64,000 nt of DNA from Gammaproteobacteria bacterium (GTDB lineage Bacteria > Pseudomonadota > Gammaproteobacteria > Eutrophobiales > Eutrophobiaceae): contig WLWS01000001.1 in the NCBI GenBank assembly GCA_012103475.1, positions 62,001 through 126,000 on the forward strand, written 5' to 3'. Positions 55,659 to 63,205 of this stretch are shown here, piece by piece. The notes under the pieces are model-generated. The model saw only the letters and a program-made list of their open reading frames with translations. It ran no database searches and had not been told where the DNA came from. Both the position numbers and the translations under genes were made by a program. How positions within the stretch are numbered: position 1 is the first letter of the stretch; each line of letters opens with the position of its first letter.

Positions 55659-56588
55659 TTATTTATCGGTATCTAAACTCAATACTTCGTAGAGACCATG
55701 TCTCCCCTGCTTACCTTTTAATTCAGTAGAGCAGGTTAAACCTGTTTCAAGCTTGTCCTTCAGCGATTCGTAGACCGACTCTGAGACAAGCAGGCGGGAA
55801 CCCAGACGTTTGTTTTCAGATTCAACCCGACTGGCAAAATTGACCGAATCACCGATCACCATCTTTTTATCATTACAGGCATCATCAATAGAACCAATCA
55901 CCACATCGCCTGCGTGAATGCCTATGCCTATTTCCAGGCTCTGTCCGTAAGTACGTTCAAGATAACTTTGCATTTTGTCCATTGAGTCCAGCATCTGCAG
56001 AGCGGCTCCAACACTATTTGCTTTGGACACATTGCAGTCGTCTGCATCAAACAACGCCAGTAAGCCGTCTCCCATATAATTGAATATCTCACCATGATTG
56101 TGTTCGATGATTTGCCGCATTCGATAAAAATAGCGGTTCAACATATGGATCACGTCATAAGGTAATTGTATTTCAGAAAATGAAGTGAAGTCACGAATGT
56201 CTGCGAATAATATCGCAACACTTTTTTCTATACCGGTTGAAGAAAAACTTTCACCTTCTTCGGTTATATTCAGTAAGGTAATATCAACATCTTCATCATC
56301 AATCACCAGCCTGCGGGTCTTAACATCGCCAGTGACCTTTGCCTGACAGGCAAGCCTGATATTTGAGGAAAACCCGAATTTATCCGCGAGTAATTTTTCT
56401 CTATCACACCGGGGCGATAAGTGCCCATCAGTATCATCAATAATCAACACCCTGCAGGTTGTGCAACGGGCCTTGCCGCCGCAGACATGGGTGTGCGAAA
56501 TACCTGCTCGCAGGGCGGCCTGAAGAATCGACTCGCCTTGCTCAGCGTCGATTTTTTTATTGTCAGATAAGAATTCTATAGAAGGCAT
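55659..56588 (-). CDS. 2Fe-2S ferredoxin domain fused to class III adenylate cyclase
   Basis: A 309-residue protein. Residues 1-95 are a plant-type 2Fe-2S ferredoxin (HVCGGKARCTTCRVL and LACQ hold the four cysteines). Residues 120-300 are a class III nucleotide cyclase (VAILFADIRDFTSFSE, NYMGDGLLALFD with metal Asp, GIHAGDVVIGSID, GDSVNFASRVE). The order fits cyclases controlled by redox state, but the signal is unknown. It is soluble. It is the last gene of purK-purE-SDR-cyclase, 5 bases after the SDR stop, so it is probably co-transcribed with purine genes. Confidence 0.9.
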   Translation of the reverse strand: MPSIEFLSDNKKIDAEQGESILQAALRAGISHTHVCGGKARCTTCRVLIIDDTDGHLSPRCDREKLLADKFGFSSNIRLACQAKVTGDVKTRRLVIDDEDVDITLLNITEEGESFSSTGIEKSVAILFADIRDFTSFSEIQLPYDVIHMLNRYFYRMRQIIEHNHGEIFNYMGDGLLALFDADDCNVSKANSVGAALQMLDSMDKMQSYLERTYGQSLEIGIGIHAGDVVIGSIDDACNDKKMVIGDSVNFASRVESENKRLGSRLLVSESVYESLKDKLETGLTCSTELKGKQGRHGLYEVLSLDTDK

Positions 56589-56593
56589 ATTAT

Positions 56594-57403
56594 TCAGGCC
56601 GTCTCACCACCGTCTACCACCAACTCCGAGCCATTCATAAAAGAACTGTCATCGCTGGCAAGAAAGAGTACTGCTTTGGCAATTTCTACAGGCTCGGCGA
56701 AACGGCCCAGCGGGTTATAGGCTTTCAAAGCTTCGATCACTTTCTCCGCTGTGTTTTCTCCAAAGGCACCATAACTGGCCATTTGCCCGGCCTCCTGCTC
56801 CACCATGGGCGTCTCAACCAGACCCGGGTGAATTGAATTTACGCGGACCGGATAATTCAGCTGTGCAAACTCCAGGGCGGCAGACTTAGTTAGTAGACGT
56901 ATCGCACCTTTGCTCATACTGTATGTGGCACCGAAAGGATAGCCCTTGATACCCATCGCAGAAGAGAAATTGATTATCGAAGAACTGGTCTTGTCCGTTT
57001 TCGCTGCAGCCTTTAACAATGGTAAGGATTTCTGAATACCGAAATAGGTTCCGAATATATTGATTCGGGCAATTTTTTCGAGCTCATTACTTGTCGTCTC
57101 TTCAATCGGTTTGACAATGACGATACCTGCATTGTTTATCAGCACATTCAATTTGCCAAACTCTTCATCGACTTTTAACAGGGCTTCCTGCCAGGATGAC
57201 TCATCGGATATGTCGAGCGTATAAGCTCTTGCTTGTCCCCCGCTGTTCTGTATTTCCTCACAGACACTCCGAGCGCTGGCAGCATCAATGTCCGTCACAA
57301 TTACCGTGGCTCCGGCGGCGGCCAGAGTCTTTGCCGTCGCAGCGCCGATTCCACGACCAGCCCCGGTGATCAGTGCTACTTTATCAATCAGGGCTTTATT
57401 CAC
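56594..57403 (-). CDS. Short-chain dehydrogenase/reductase
   Basis: A 269-residue classical SDR. The NAD-binding motif is TGAGRGIGAAT, with Asp in TDID for NAD preference; NNAGIV follows; the catalytic Ser is in INFSSAMG and Tyr/Lys in ATYSMSKGAIRL. The family oxidises secondary alcohols or reduces ketones. It lies between purE (7 bases) and the cyclase gene (5 bases), so it is transcribed with purine genes even though an SDR is not part of that pathway; it may instead serve the neighbouring catabolic island. Confidence 0.9.
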   Translation of the reverse strand: MNKALIDKVALITGAGRGIGAATAKTLAAAGATVIVTDIDAASARSVCEEIQNSGGQARAYTLDISDESSWQEALLKVDEEFGKLNVLINNAGIVIVKPIEETTSNELEKIARINIFGTYFGIQKSLPLLKAAAKTDKTSSSIINFSSAMGIKGYPFGATYSMSKGAIRLLTKSAALEFAQLNYPVRVNSIHPGLVETPMVEQEAGQMASYGAFGENTAEKVIEALKAYNPLGRFAEPVEIAKAVLFLASDDSSFMNGSELVVDGGETA

Positions 57404-57410
57404 TGAAGAA

Positions 57411-57911
57411 TCAAACCTTGTGGTTTTCGGACTCTATCTTTGCCACTTTGCTCATTACTTTGTCTTCCAGTGCTTTCTTGTACTCACCAATTCGAACCCG
57501 AAGCCCGGCATCCGCAGTGCCCAGTATTTGAGTGGCCAGAATCCCCGCATTAGTGGAGTTATCAATGGCAACTGTCGCAACTGGCACACCCGCAGGCATC
57601 TGTACTATAGAAAGTAAAGAATCGTTACCAGCCAGGCAGGTAGCACTAACAGGTACACCGATAACAGGTAAATTTGAAAGTGAGGCAATCATGCCTGGTA
57701 AGTGTGCAGCGCCACCAGCGCCGGCAATGACTACCCGTAATCCGCGTGTCTCTGCGGACCTGGCGTAATCGAACAGTCGGTCCGGCGTACGATGCGCACT
57801 GACTATGGTCAATTCGTATTCAATATTAAAGGAATCCAGTATATCGGCGGCCGCCTGCATTACCGGTAAATCCGAATCACTTCCCATTACGATGCCAACT
57901 AATGCACTCAA
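57411..57911 (-). CDS. purE: N5-carboxyaminoimidazole ribonucleotide mutase
   Basis: A 166-residue class I PurE. GSDSDLPV, SAHRTPDR, AGAGGAAHLPGM and GVPVSATCLAGNDSLLSIVQMPAGVPVATVAI are the family landmarks. The enzyme moves the carboxyl of N5-CAIR to C4 to make CAIR in purine synthesis. Its start overlaps the purK stop by four bases (ATGA), so the two are coupled. Gene order purK-purE is the reverse of Escherichia coli. An SDR and a cyclase follow. Confidence 0.97.
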   Translation of the reverse strand: MSALVGIVMGSDSDLPVMQAAADILDSFNIEYELTIVSAHRTPDRLFDYARSAETRGLRVVIAGAGGAAHLPGMIASLSNLPVIGVPVSATCLAGNDSLLSIVQMPAGVPVATVAIDNSTNAGILATQILGTADAGLRVRIGEYKKALEDKVMSKVAKIESENHKV

Positions 57912-59080
57912 ACCGTTTCTCCTCTCATTACTTCGGCACTGTCTTCCAGAAATTGTTGTACACGTCGCTTGCTTTCATCAGGATTCGCACACAGACAGGT
58001 AACATGCCCCATTTTACGCCCCATCCTTGCTTCCTTCTTCCCATACCAGTGCAAAAACACATCGCCATCATTAGAAGAAATCATGCCACTGGCGTTGTTC
58101 ATTAAAAATTCCAGTTTTTCAGTGTACAACAAGTTTCGCATAACCGCTGCCGAAGATGCCGGCCCGGGCTCGACCAGAGGCAGATCACAAACAGCACGAA
58201 CATGCTGTTCGAACTGCGAGACATTACTGGTTTGCAGAGTGTGATGTCCCGAATTATGAACTCGCGGTGATATTTCATTTACCAGAATCTGTTTGTCAGG
58301 CAACAGGAACATCTCCACTGCGAATACGCCTACACCTTCAAGCCTGTCGATTACTGTACGGGCCAGTTCAACAGCCTCAGTATTGATCACAGAATCAAGG
58401 CCTGTTGGCAAAACCACAGCATCCAGGACATTTTGTTCAGCGACGAAATCCATTCGAACAGCTTCGTAATTCAGTAATTCGCCTGAAGCAGAACGCGCAA
58501 CGACTACACCAAGTTCAAGTGGTTGTGGGGCATAACGTTCTATCATGCTGGGTACGTCCCACAAATTCTGCAAATCCGACTCACTTTCAATGATCTGAAC
58601 ACCATAGCCATCGTAACCACCCGTTTGTACTTTCTGAACGAATGGCAAACCAAAATCGAGCAAGAGCTGAGGTTCTGCGAGAGGTCGCTCAACAATAATA
58701 AAAGGCAAGCTCGGAAAATTGTTTTCTCTGAGCCAGAGTTTCTGACTAGCTTTGTTTTTTAGCAGCTTTAGCGTACCGGTGGCCGGTCTTACCTGAATAG
58801 TGCCTTTGTCCTGCTCACGCTGAAGTTCATTCAATAATTTTTCAGGCACGTCTTCAAGTTCATAGGTTACAATATCCGCAAGACTGGCAATGTCTGCCGC
58901 CAGATCATTGCTGTCAAACTCGGCCACGATACCGTGATCGGCTTTTACCAGAGCAGGGCCTGAGGGATCAGGTGAGATTATGATGGTATATATGTTCAGC
59001 CCATTCGCAGCCTCGCAAAGAAACATACCTAGCTGACCACCACCAATAATGGCCAGACGAAGCGTGCTGTTGTCGTTCAT
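57908..59080 (-). CDS. purK: N5-carboxyaminoimidazole ribonucleotide synthase
   Basis: A 390-residue ATP-grasp enzyme. It opens with LAIIGGGQLGMFLCEAANGL and has KNKASQKLWLREN, VQKVQTGGYDGYGV-like ATP-grasp glycine loop (FVQKVQTGGYDGYGVQ), VNEISPRVHNSGHHT and the C-terminal MGRKMGHVTCL. PurK carboxylates AIR with ATP and bicarbonate. First gene of the four-gene purK-purE-SDR-cyclase unit. The promoter should be in the 75 bases upstream (59081-59155); nothing distinctive was seen there. Confidence 0.97.
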   Translation of the reverse strand: MNDNSTLRLAIIGGGQLGMFLCEAANGLNIYTIIISPDPSGPALVKADHGIVAEFDSNDLAADIASLADIVTYELEDVPEKLLNELQREQDKGTIQVRPATGTLKLLKNKASQKLWLRENNFPSLPFIIVERPLAEPQLLLDFGLPFVQKVQTGGYDGYGVQIIESESDLQNLWDVPSMIERYAPQPLELGVVVARSASGELLNYEAVRMDFVAEQNVLDAVVLPTGLDSVINTEAVELARTVIDRLEGVGVFAVEMFLLPDKQILVNEISPRVHNSGHHTLQTSNVSQFEQHVRAVCDLPLVEPGPASSAAVMRNLLYTEKLEFLMNNASGMISSNDGDVFLHWYGKKEARMGRKMGHVTCLCANPDESKRRVQQFLEDSAEVMRGETV

Positions 59081-59155
59081 CGTAGATTCTACTCAGGAAA
59101 AGAGAAGATTTTATCTGATATGAAAACTCTATAAAACTTAAATCTCCATGGCGCA

Positions 59156-59407
59156 CTAAAATCGATCGTTTTGATATTGAGCTCGTCTAAGATCGGCAAC
59201 TCTAAAACCAAGCGGATGAAAACCAATAGCAGGCCAGATACCGATATGGGCATTAGCTTTTTCAATATCCCTGCTTGCGAGTTTGATAGGGACATTATCA
59301 ACAACAATGCTCCGCCCAGGTGTTGGCCAACTCAGGAAAACAAGAGTGGCAAGCGAAAGACTGACCATGATTACAATGGTCAGTCGATGCCCTTTCAACC
59401 AATACAC
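59156..59407 (-). CDS. Small single-pass membrane protein, unknown
   Basis: An 83-residue protein with one hydrophobic segment (TIVIMVSLSLATLVFLSW) followed by a polar C-terminal region (GRSIVVDNVPIKLASRDIEKANAHIGIW). It starts 13 bases after the stop of the next small secreted gene on the same strand, which supports a real two-gene unit. No family recognised. The alternative frame at 59089..59307 overlaps and lacks such a signal, so I treat it as a shadow. Confidence 0.45.
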   Translation of the reverse strand: MYWLKGHRLTIVIMVSLSLATLVFLSWPTPGRSIVVDNVPIKLASRDIEKANAHIGIWPAIGFHPLGFRVADLRRAQYQNDRF

Positions 59408-59420
59408 TTAATGCGTTGAA

Positions 59421-59663
59421 TCAAGAACGATGCGCTGGTAATTCCGGATGAAAGGACACTTTGAGAATTTCGGTCTGGATTTCTGCACTCAGACGTTTTT
59501 CTGCTCTAAAATGAGTTCCCCGCTTACCCGGATCAATACTGGCCTCGATTCGCTCCTGCAAAATACGATTTATCTCCTCGCTGCGCTCTTCATAATCCGC
59601 TGCAATACTACTTACTGAAAATGTCATCAGGCCGCTAATTAGTAATGTGTTCAATATTTTCAT
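59421..59663 (-). CDS. Small secreted charged protein, unknown
   Basis: An 80-residue protein with a clear signal peptide (MKILNTLLISGLMTFSVSSIAA) and a charged, probably helical mature part (YEERSEEINRILQERIEASIDPGKRGTHFRAEKRLSAEIQTEIL). GGAGAG-like GAAAGGAGAG precedes the ATG. No known domain recognised; a periplasmic location is likely. Next gene on the strand is the single-pass membrane protein. Confidence 0.6.
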   Translation of the reverse strand: MKILNTLLISGLMTFSVSSIAADYEERSEEINRILQERIEASIDPGKRGTHFRAEKRLSAEIQTEILKVSFHPELPAHRS

Positions 59664-59818
59664 TTTGCTGCTCTCCTTTCGTAAATTGATGTATTACCAA
59701 CTTAGATGCACAGAGAGCACGTTTTGGATGCAAACAATTGAAAATATTTTTACTGAGGTAATTTTGACTGGCAATAATTAGCGGTTTTGCTGGTTCTCAG
59801 GCCGGGAAAGTGTGTTGA

Positions 59819-60754
59819 TTACCTGGTTTTGGAAAGCTTATTTACCTTGCGGATGGCTTCAATAACAGCTTCAGGGTTATCCAGATGTATATTATGACTA
59901 CTTCCTTCGACTATCTCCTGCCATCCCTGCGAGCTCGATTTTGCCAGGTCCCTTTGCAGTTCACGCCAGACATCCTCCATCGAATGTTCATTTTTCATTG
60001 TTGGTAACAAGCGCTGATCCCGGGTTAAAACAGCGACAGGTATATCTGGCATATCCCCGGCAGCGAGCACTTCGCTTTCACTTTGACGGAAATACTTGAG
60101 CTCCTCCATCTGTGCGAATACCGCTTTGCGCTTTGAATTCAAAATAAGCCATTGTTTACGCCATGGATCGCTTTCCACGAATTCATAAGACTGACGGCCT
60201 GCAACCATCTTCCTCTCACCAGAGGATAAGCTATCGAGATCATCCAGCATTTCACTCTGGCGCGGATGCGATGATTCAACCAGCACAATACCTGCCGTAT
60301 CCACGGGGTAGCGTTTTGCAAAAAGCTGTGCGGTAAACCCACCGAAAGACTGTCCGACAATGAGATAGGGTCCTGGAATACCGACCGTTTTCATCATGAG
60401 ATATATTTCTTCGACAATCTGGCTTGTCGAGCGCGGTCCGGGGCCCGGATCACTCATACCGTAACCCGCCCGATCATAGAGGCAGACTCGCATATCAGTG
60501 GCAAGCTCTGATTGAATGGATAACCAGTTGGCCGACGCGTCTCCAATACCACCATCTATAATGACGGTTGGCGTATTTTCGCCTTCACAGTGATAATACA
60601 AACGGTAATTTCCGAATAGCACATGTTTGCCTTTGGGCATTAACCATTCGTCGGCGACGATCGTCCCTGCCTGCAGGGCGAGAACCAAGAATAGATATTT
60701 TATAGTTTTATTCCGCAATGTTTTTCGCAGAGGCCAGTTTTGTTGAAGTTTCAT
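59819..60754 (-). CDS. Secreted alpha/beta hydrolase
   Basis: A 311-residue protein with an N-terminal hydrophobic export segment (YLFLVLALQAGTIVA) and an alpha/beta hydrolase fold: oxyanion DGGIGDAS, DRAGYGMSDPGPGPR, nucleophile Ser in VGQSFGGF and His in EGSSHNIHLDNP. The start at 60754 overlaps the preceding gene by 47 bases; the in-frame TTG 36 bases downstream would leave a shorter overlap and is an alternative. Transcribed after the CFA-type lipid cluster. An esterase or lipase-like role on membrane lipids is possible. Confidence 0.82.
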   Translation of the reverse strand: MKLQQNWPLRKTLRNKTIKYLFLVLALQAGTIVADEWLMPKGKHVLFGNYRLYYHCEGENTPTVIIDGGIGDASANWLSIQSELATDMRVCLYDRAGYGMSDPGPGPRSTSQIVEEIYLMMKTVGIPGPYLIVGQSFGGFTAQLFAKRYPVDTAGIVLVESSHPRQSEMLDDLDSLSSGERKMVAGRQSYEFVESDPWRKQWLILNSKRKAVFAQMEELKYFRQSESEVLAAGDMPDIPVAVLTRDQRLLPTMKNEHSMEDVWRELQRDLAKSSSQGWQEIVEGSSHNIHLDNPEAVIEAIRKVNKLSKTR

Positions 60755-61448
60755 ATTTAATCAAAACTGTGTAATTCTTTCCTTCCGCATCGCGCATATT
60801 GGAAATACCTTCAAAGCGCTTCAGTTCAGGTTTGTCAAATGCGTAATAGAGTCGGCTGGCACGGGTAAACTGACGGATAAGAAAACTGTCAGGTTCAATA
60901 ACCAGCACCCGGTATTTTTCTCCAGCTTCCTCAGCTATTTCTTTCTGGTAAATTCTGAATTTAAAAAAACGCAACATGCCAGGAATCAGAAAGTCCCGGG
61001 TAAACTGTTCTCCACTGATTATCTGCTGCCAATGACTCATGACGAAATTATCAAATCCTGCATCGCTAATCGCATCTTCTGAATAGTTGAGTAACTTTTC
61101 TTTCAGTTTGTCATTCACTTTCTCCAGAAAACGAACTTTGTATTCATTCTTGATGTAGGCAGTTGATTCAAGATGACCAGTAGCTTCGTTCATTAACTTG
61201 AATTCCGGTAAAAAAGGCCTGATTTCAAAGTTTACTTTTTTCTCGGCAAACACTTCCCCTTTGCTGTCCTTATAAATAACACTGGATTGACGAACCAGAT
61301 CCTGATTTATACTTTCATAGTGATATTCACTATACAAAAGTCCTTTATCTTCCAGATCGTAGGCATAACCCACTCGCGTCAGATCGTTCTCGGCAAAAGT
61401 GGCTTGATATGAAAGTATCGAAATCAATACAAGAAGGTTTCTAAACAT
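60708..61448 (-). CDS. Periplasmic protein of unknown function
   Basis: About 246 residues. The track adds an N-terminal extension; I use the ATG at 61448, which begins the signal peptide MFRNLLVLISILSYQATFA. The mature part is mostly beta-strand and charged (VNFEIRPFLPEF, FRIYQKEIAEEAGEKYRVLVIEP, RASRLYYAFDKPELKRFEGISNM) and recalls DUF-type lipid-binding proteins. Function unknown. It overlaps the four-TM protein gene by 8 bases and the alpha/beta hydrolase by 47 bases, so the cluster is one tightly packed operon. Confidence 0.7.
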   Translation of the reverse strand: MFRNLLVLISILSYQATFAENDLTRVGYAYDLEDKGLLYSEYHYESINQDLVRQSSVIYKDSKGEVFAEKKVNFEIRPFLPEFKLMNEATGHLESTAYIKNEYKVRFLEKVNDKLKEKLLNYSEDAISDAGFDNFVMSHWQQIISGEQFTRDFLIPGMLRFFKFRIYQKEIAEEAGEKYRVLVIEPDSFLIRQFTRASRLYYAFDKPELKRFEGISNMRDAEGKNYTVLIKYETSTKLASAKNIAE

Positions 61449-61812
61449 CAGATCTGTTTTCTCCACTGTTTTTTCCCAGCCAGAATCGTTGGGCGCTACC
61501 CTGAGATTCAAGAACAACTTTAAGAATATATAAACATGACAGCAGATTACCCAGACTCAGTACCAATAAGACCCAGACTATAGCGCTAAGACTGTTTTGC
61601 TCACGCCACATTACCCAGACGGAAAACAAGAGCAGGCCCAGATAAATGTCCACCAGAGACACAATACCCCAGGGCATTGCCATTAATTGCGCACCTTCGA
61701 TGGGTAAATCACCATTCAAGATGGCATAAATAATTGATCCGAACATCAGGACGAAGCCGATACCAGCGAATATCGCGAGGAGTCGAATCGTCAAGGTCTG
61801 GTTGTTTATCAT
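61441..61812 (-). CDS. Small four-TM membrane protein, possibly DUF1475-like
   Basis: A 123-residue protein with four hydrophobic segments (LLAIFAGIGFVLMFGSIIYAIL, WGIVSLVDIYLGLLLFSVW, AIVWVLLVLSLGNLLSCLYIL and part of the second). A charged C-terminus follows. It resembles the small DUF1475-type proteins found with DUF1295/DUF2878 genes; the family match is low-confidence. It lies 6 bases after the DUF1295 gene and overlaps the next signal-peptide protein. Confidence 0.65.
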   Translation of the reverse strand: MINNQTLTIRLLAIFAGIGFVLMFGSIIYAILNGDLPIEGAQLMAMPWGIVSLVDIYLGLLLFSVWVMWREQNSLSAIVWVLLVLSLGNLLSCLYILKVVLESQGSAQRFWLGKNSGENRSDV

Positions 61813-61818
61813 GAATAT

Positions 61819-62646
61819 TTACGTGCTCGGTCGCCCGTTGGAAGACTGGAAATCTTTACTCACAAGTTTTTTCGGTGGCATTGGAATAAAACTGCTGGTT
61901 GTTCGCTGATAAGCCCGATAGGCATCTCCTTTGCTACGCAGTGATTGCTGCTCAACATAGGGCACACCTGTTATGCGGGTTATAAATACATACATAACCA
62001 GTAAACCGCTCCAGCTTAGAATCCAGTAATCACTGCCATAACCAATCAATACGTAAGCCCACCAATGTAACCACTCAAAAAAGTAATTCGGGTGTCTTGA
62101 GTAACGCCAGAGTCCTTCCTGACACACCAGAGAACGATCTCTGCTCTTTTTCTTGAAATTAGCCAGCTGTCTGTCACTCATCCACTCCCCGGTCAGAGCG
62201 ATGATCCAGACAGTTATGCCTGCGTAATCAAGCCAGCTCAATGAGGTAGCTGCATTGCGTGAGGCAGCCCAGAAAGGTAAGGCAAACAGTAAAGTCCATG
62301 TCGCCTGAAACTGGAAAAATACGAACATGGCCGGTTGCGCATACTTTCCGCAATATTCGCGCATATAGCGATAACGTCCGTCCTCGATTTCACTGCTGAC
62401 ACGCTTATGCAGATAGAGACCAAGACGAATGCCCCAGGCCAGAGCAATCAGGATGATAATGTACTGTCTTGCACCGTTCTCAATATCATCAGCAAGTATG
62501 AGCCAGCAGCCGACCAGCGGAGTCAGGAAAGACCAGGCCACATCGACAACACCGGCATTGCTCGTACGGACTTGCTGCAACCATAACAGAAACATAAGCA
62601 GTCCCGAGGCCGCCCAGGCCAGCAGGAATATTGTAGATATACTCAT
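61819..62646 (-). CDS. DUF1295 family membrane protein (steroid 5-alpha-reductase-like)
   Basis: A 275-residue membrane protein. VDVAWSF near residue 35 and the C-terminal LWRYSRHPNYFFEWLHWW, GVPYVEQQSLRSKGDAYRAYQRTTSSFIP are the landmarks of the DUF1295/isoprenylcysteine methyltransferase-like fold. Family members reduce or methylate lipids. It is in the operon CFA synthase-DUF2878-DUF1295, typical of gammaproteobacteria and thought to modify membrane fatty acids. Specific activity unknown. Confidence 0.87.
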   Translation of the reverse strand: MSISTIFLLAWAASGLLMFLLWLQQVRTSNAGVVDVAWSFLTPLVGCWLILADDIENGARQYIIILIALAWGIRLGLYLHKRVSSEIEDGRYRYMREYCGKYAQPAMFVFFQFQATWTLLFALPFWAASRNAATSLSWLDYAGITVWIIALTGEWMSDRQLANFKKKSRDRSLVCQEGLWRYSRHPNYFFEWLHWWAYVLIGYGSDYWILSWSGLLVMYVFITRITGVPYVEQQSLRSKGDAYRAYQRTTSSFIPMPPKKLVSKDFQSSNGRPST

Positions 62647-62649
62647 AGC

Positions 62650-63198
62650 CTATTTATTCTCTGAATTACCTGAAGTTAATGGAGCTCGATTTACCCACGG
62701 TTGGGCGGCAGCAAACCAAACCAGCAGCGGTGTGGCGATGAGCCACTGTATGGCTATCATTATCAGGGCCGGTTTTCCCTTAATTTCGATTGCCCCGAGA
62801 CGACTGCCAGCATAGTAAGCAAAGGAACCTGCAATCGCGCCCAGCAAAGCAGCCAGAAACAGATGCCCATGAAGCCACTTCATTGAGTAGTTAAGAGTCG
62901 CTGCAAAATTTACCCACAAGGCCACCATCCACAATGGAGACGGGCCACCAAGTTGAGTCTGTAGAGGAAAAGACAGGCTGCCCGAAAGTACCTGCATAGA
63001 ATCGATAAGGTAGCCGATAACCGCTGCTGTCAACAAAAGATGCAGTTCGGCAAGTCTATGGGTACCAGCTGCATATAGATGACAGAATATCCAGATTAAG
63101 GTGATTAAGACACCTACGTAAGGTCGCCCGATCGCAGCAAAATATACTGTCGTTATCCAGGCAAACTGGAAGGTAAAAAAATTGACTATGTTTAGCAT
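62650..63198 (-). CDS. DUF2878 family membrane protein
   Basis: About 182 residues. The track ORF starts too far upstream inside the CFA-synthase gene; the ATG at 63198 lies 7 bases after the CFA stop and gives MLNIVNFFTFQFAWITTVYFAA. Five or six membrane segments and GPSPLWMVALWVNFAATLNYSMKWLHG are DUF2878 hallmarks. Function unknown; always seen with CFA synthase and DUF1295 in such clusters. Spacing to DUF1295 is 3 bases. Confidence 0.85.
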   Translation of the reverse strand: MLNIVNFFTFQFAWITTVYFAAIGRPYVGVLITLIWIFCHLYAAGTHRLAELHLLLTAAVIGYLIDSMQVLSGSLSFPLQTQLGGPSPLWMVALWVNFAATLNYSMKWLHGHLFLAALLGAIAGSFAYYAGSRLGAIEIKGKPALIMIAIQWLIATPLLVWFAAAQPWVNRAPLTSGNSENK

Positions 63199-63205
63199 GC
63201 GCTTA

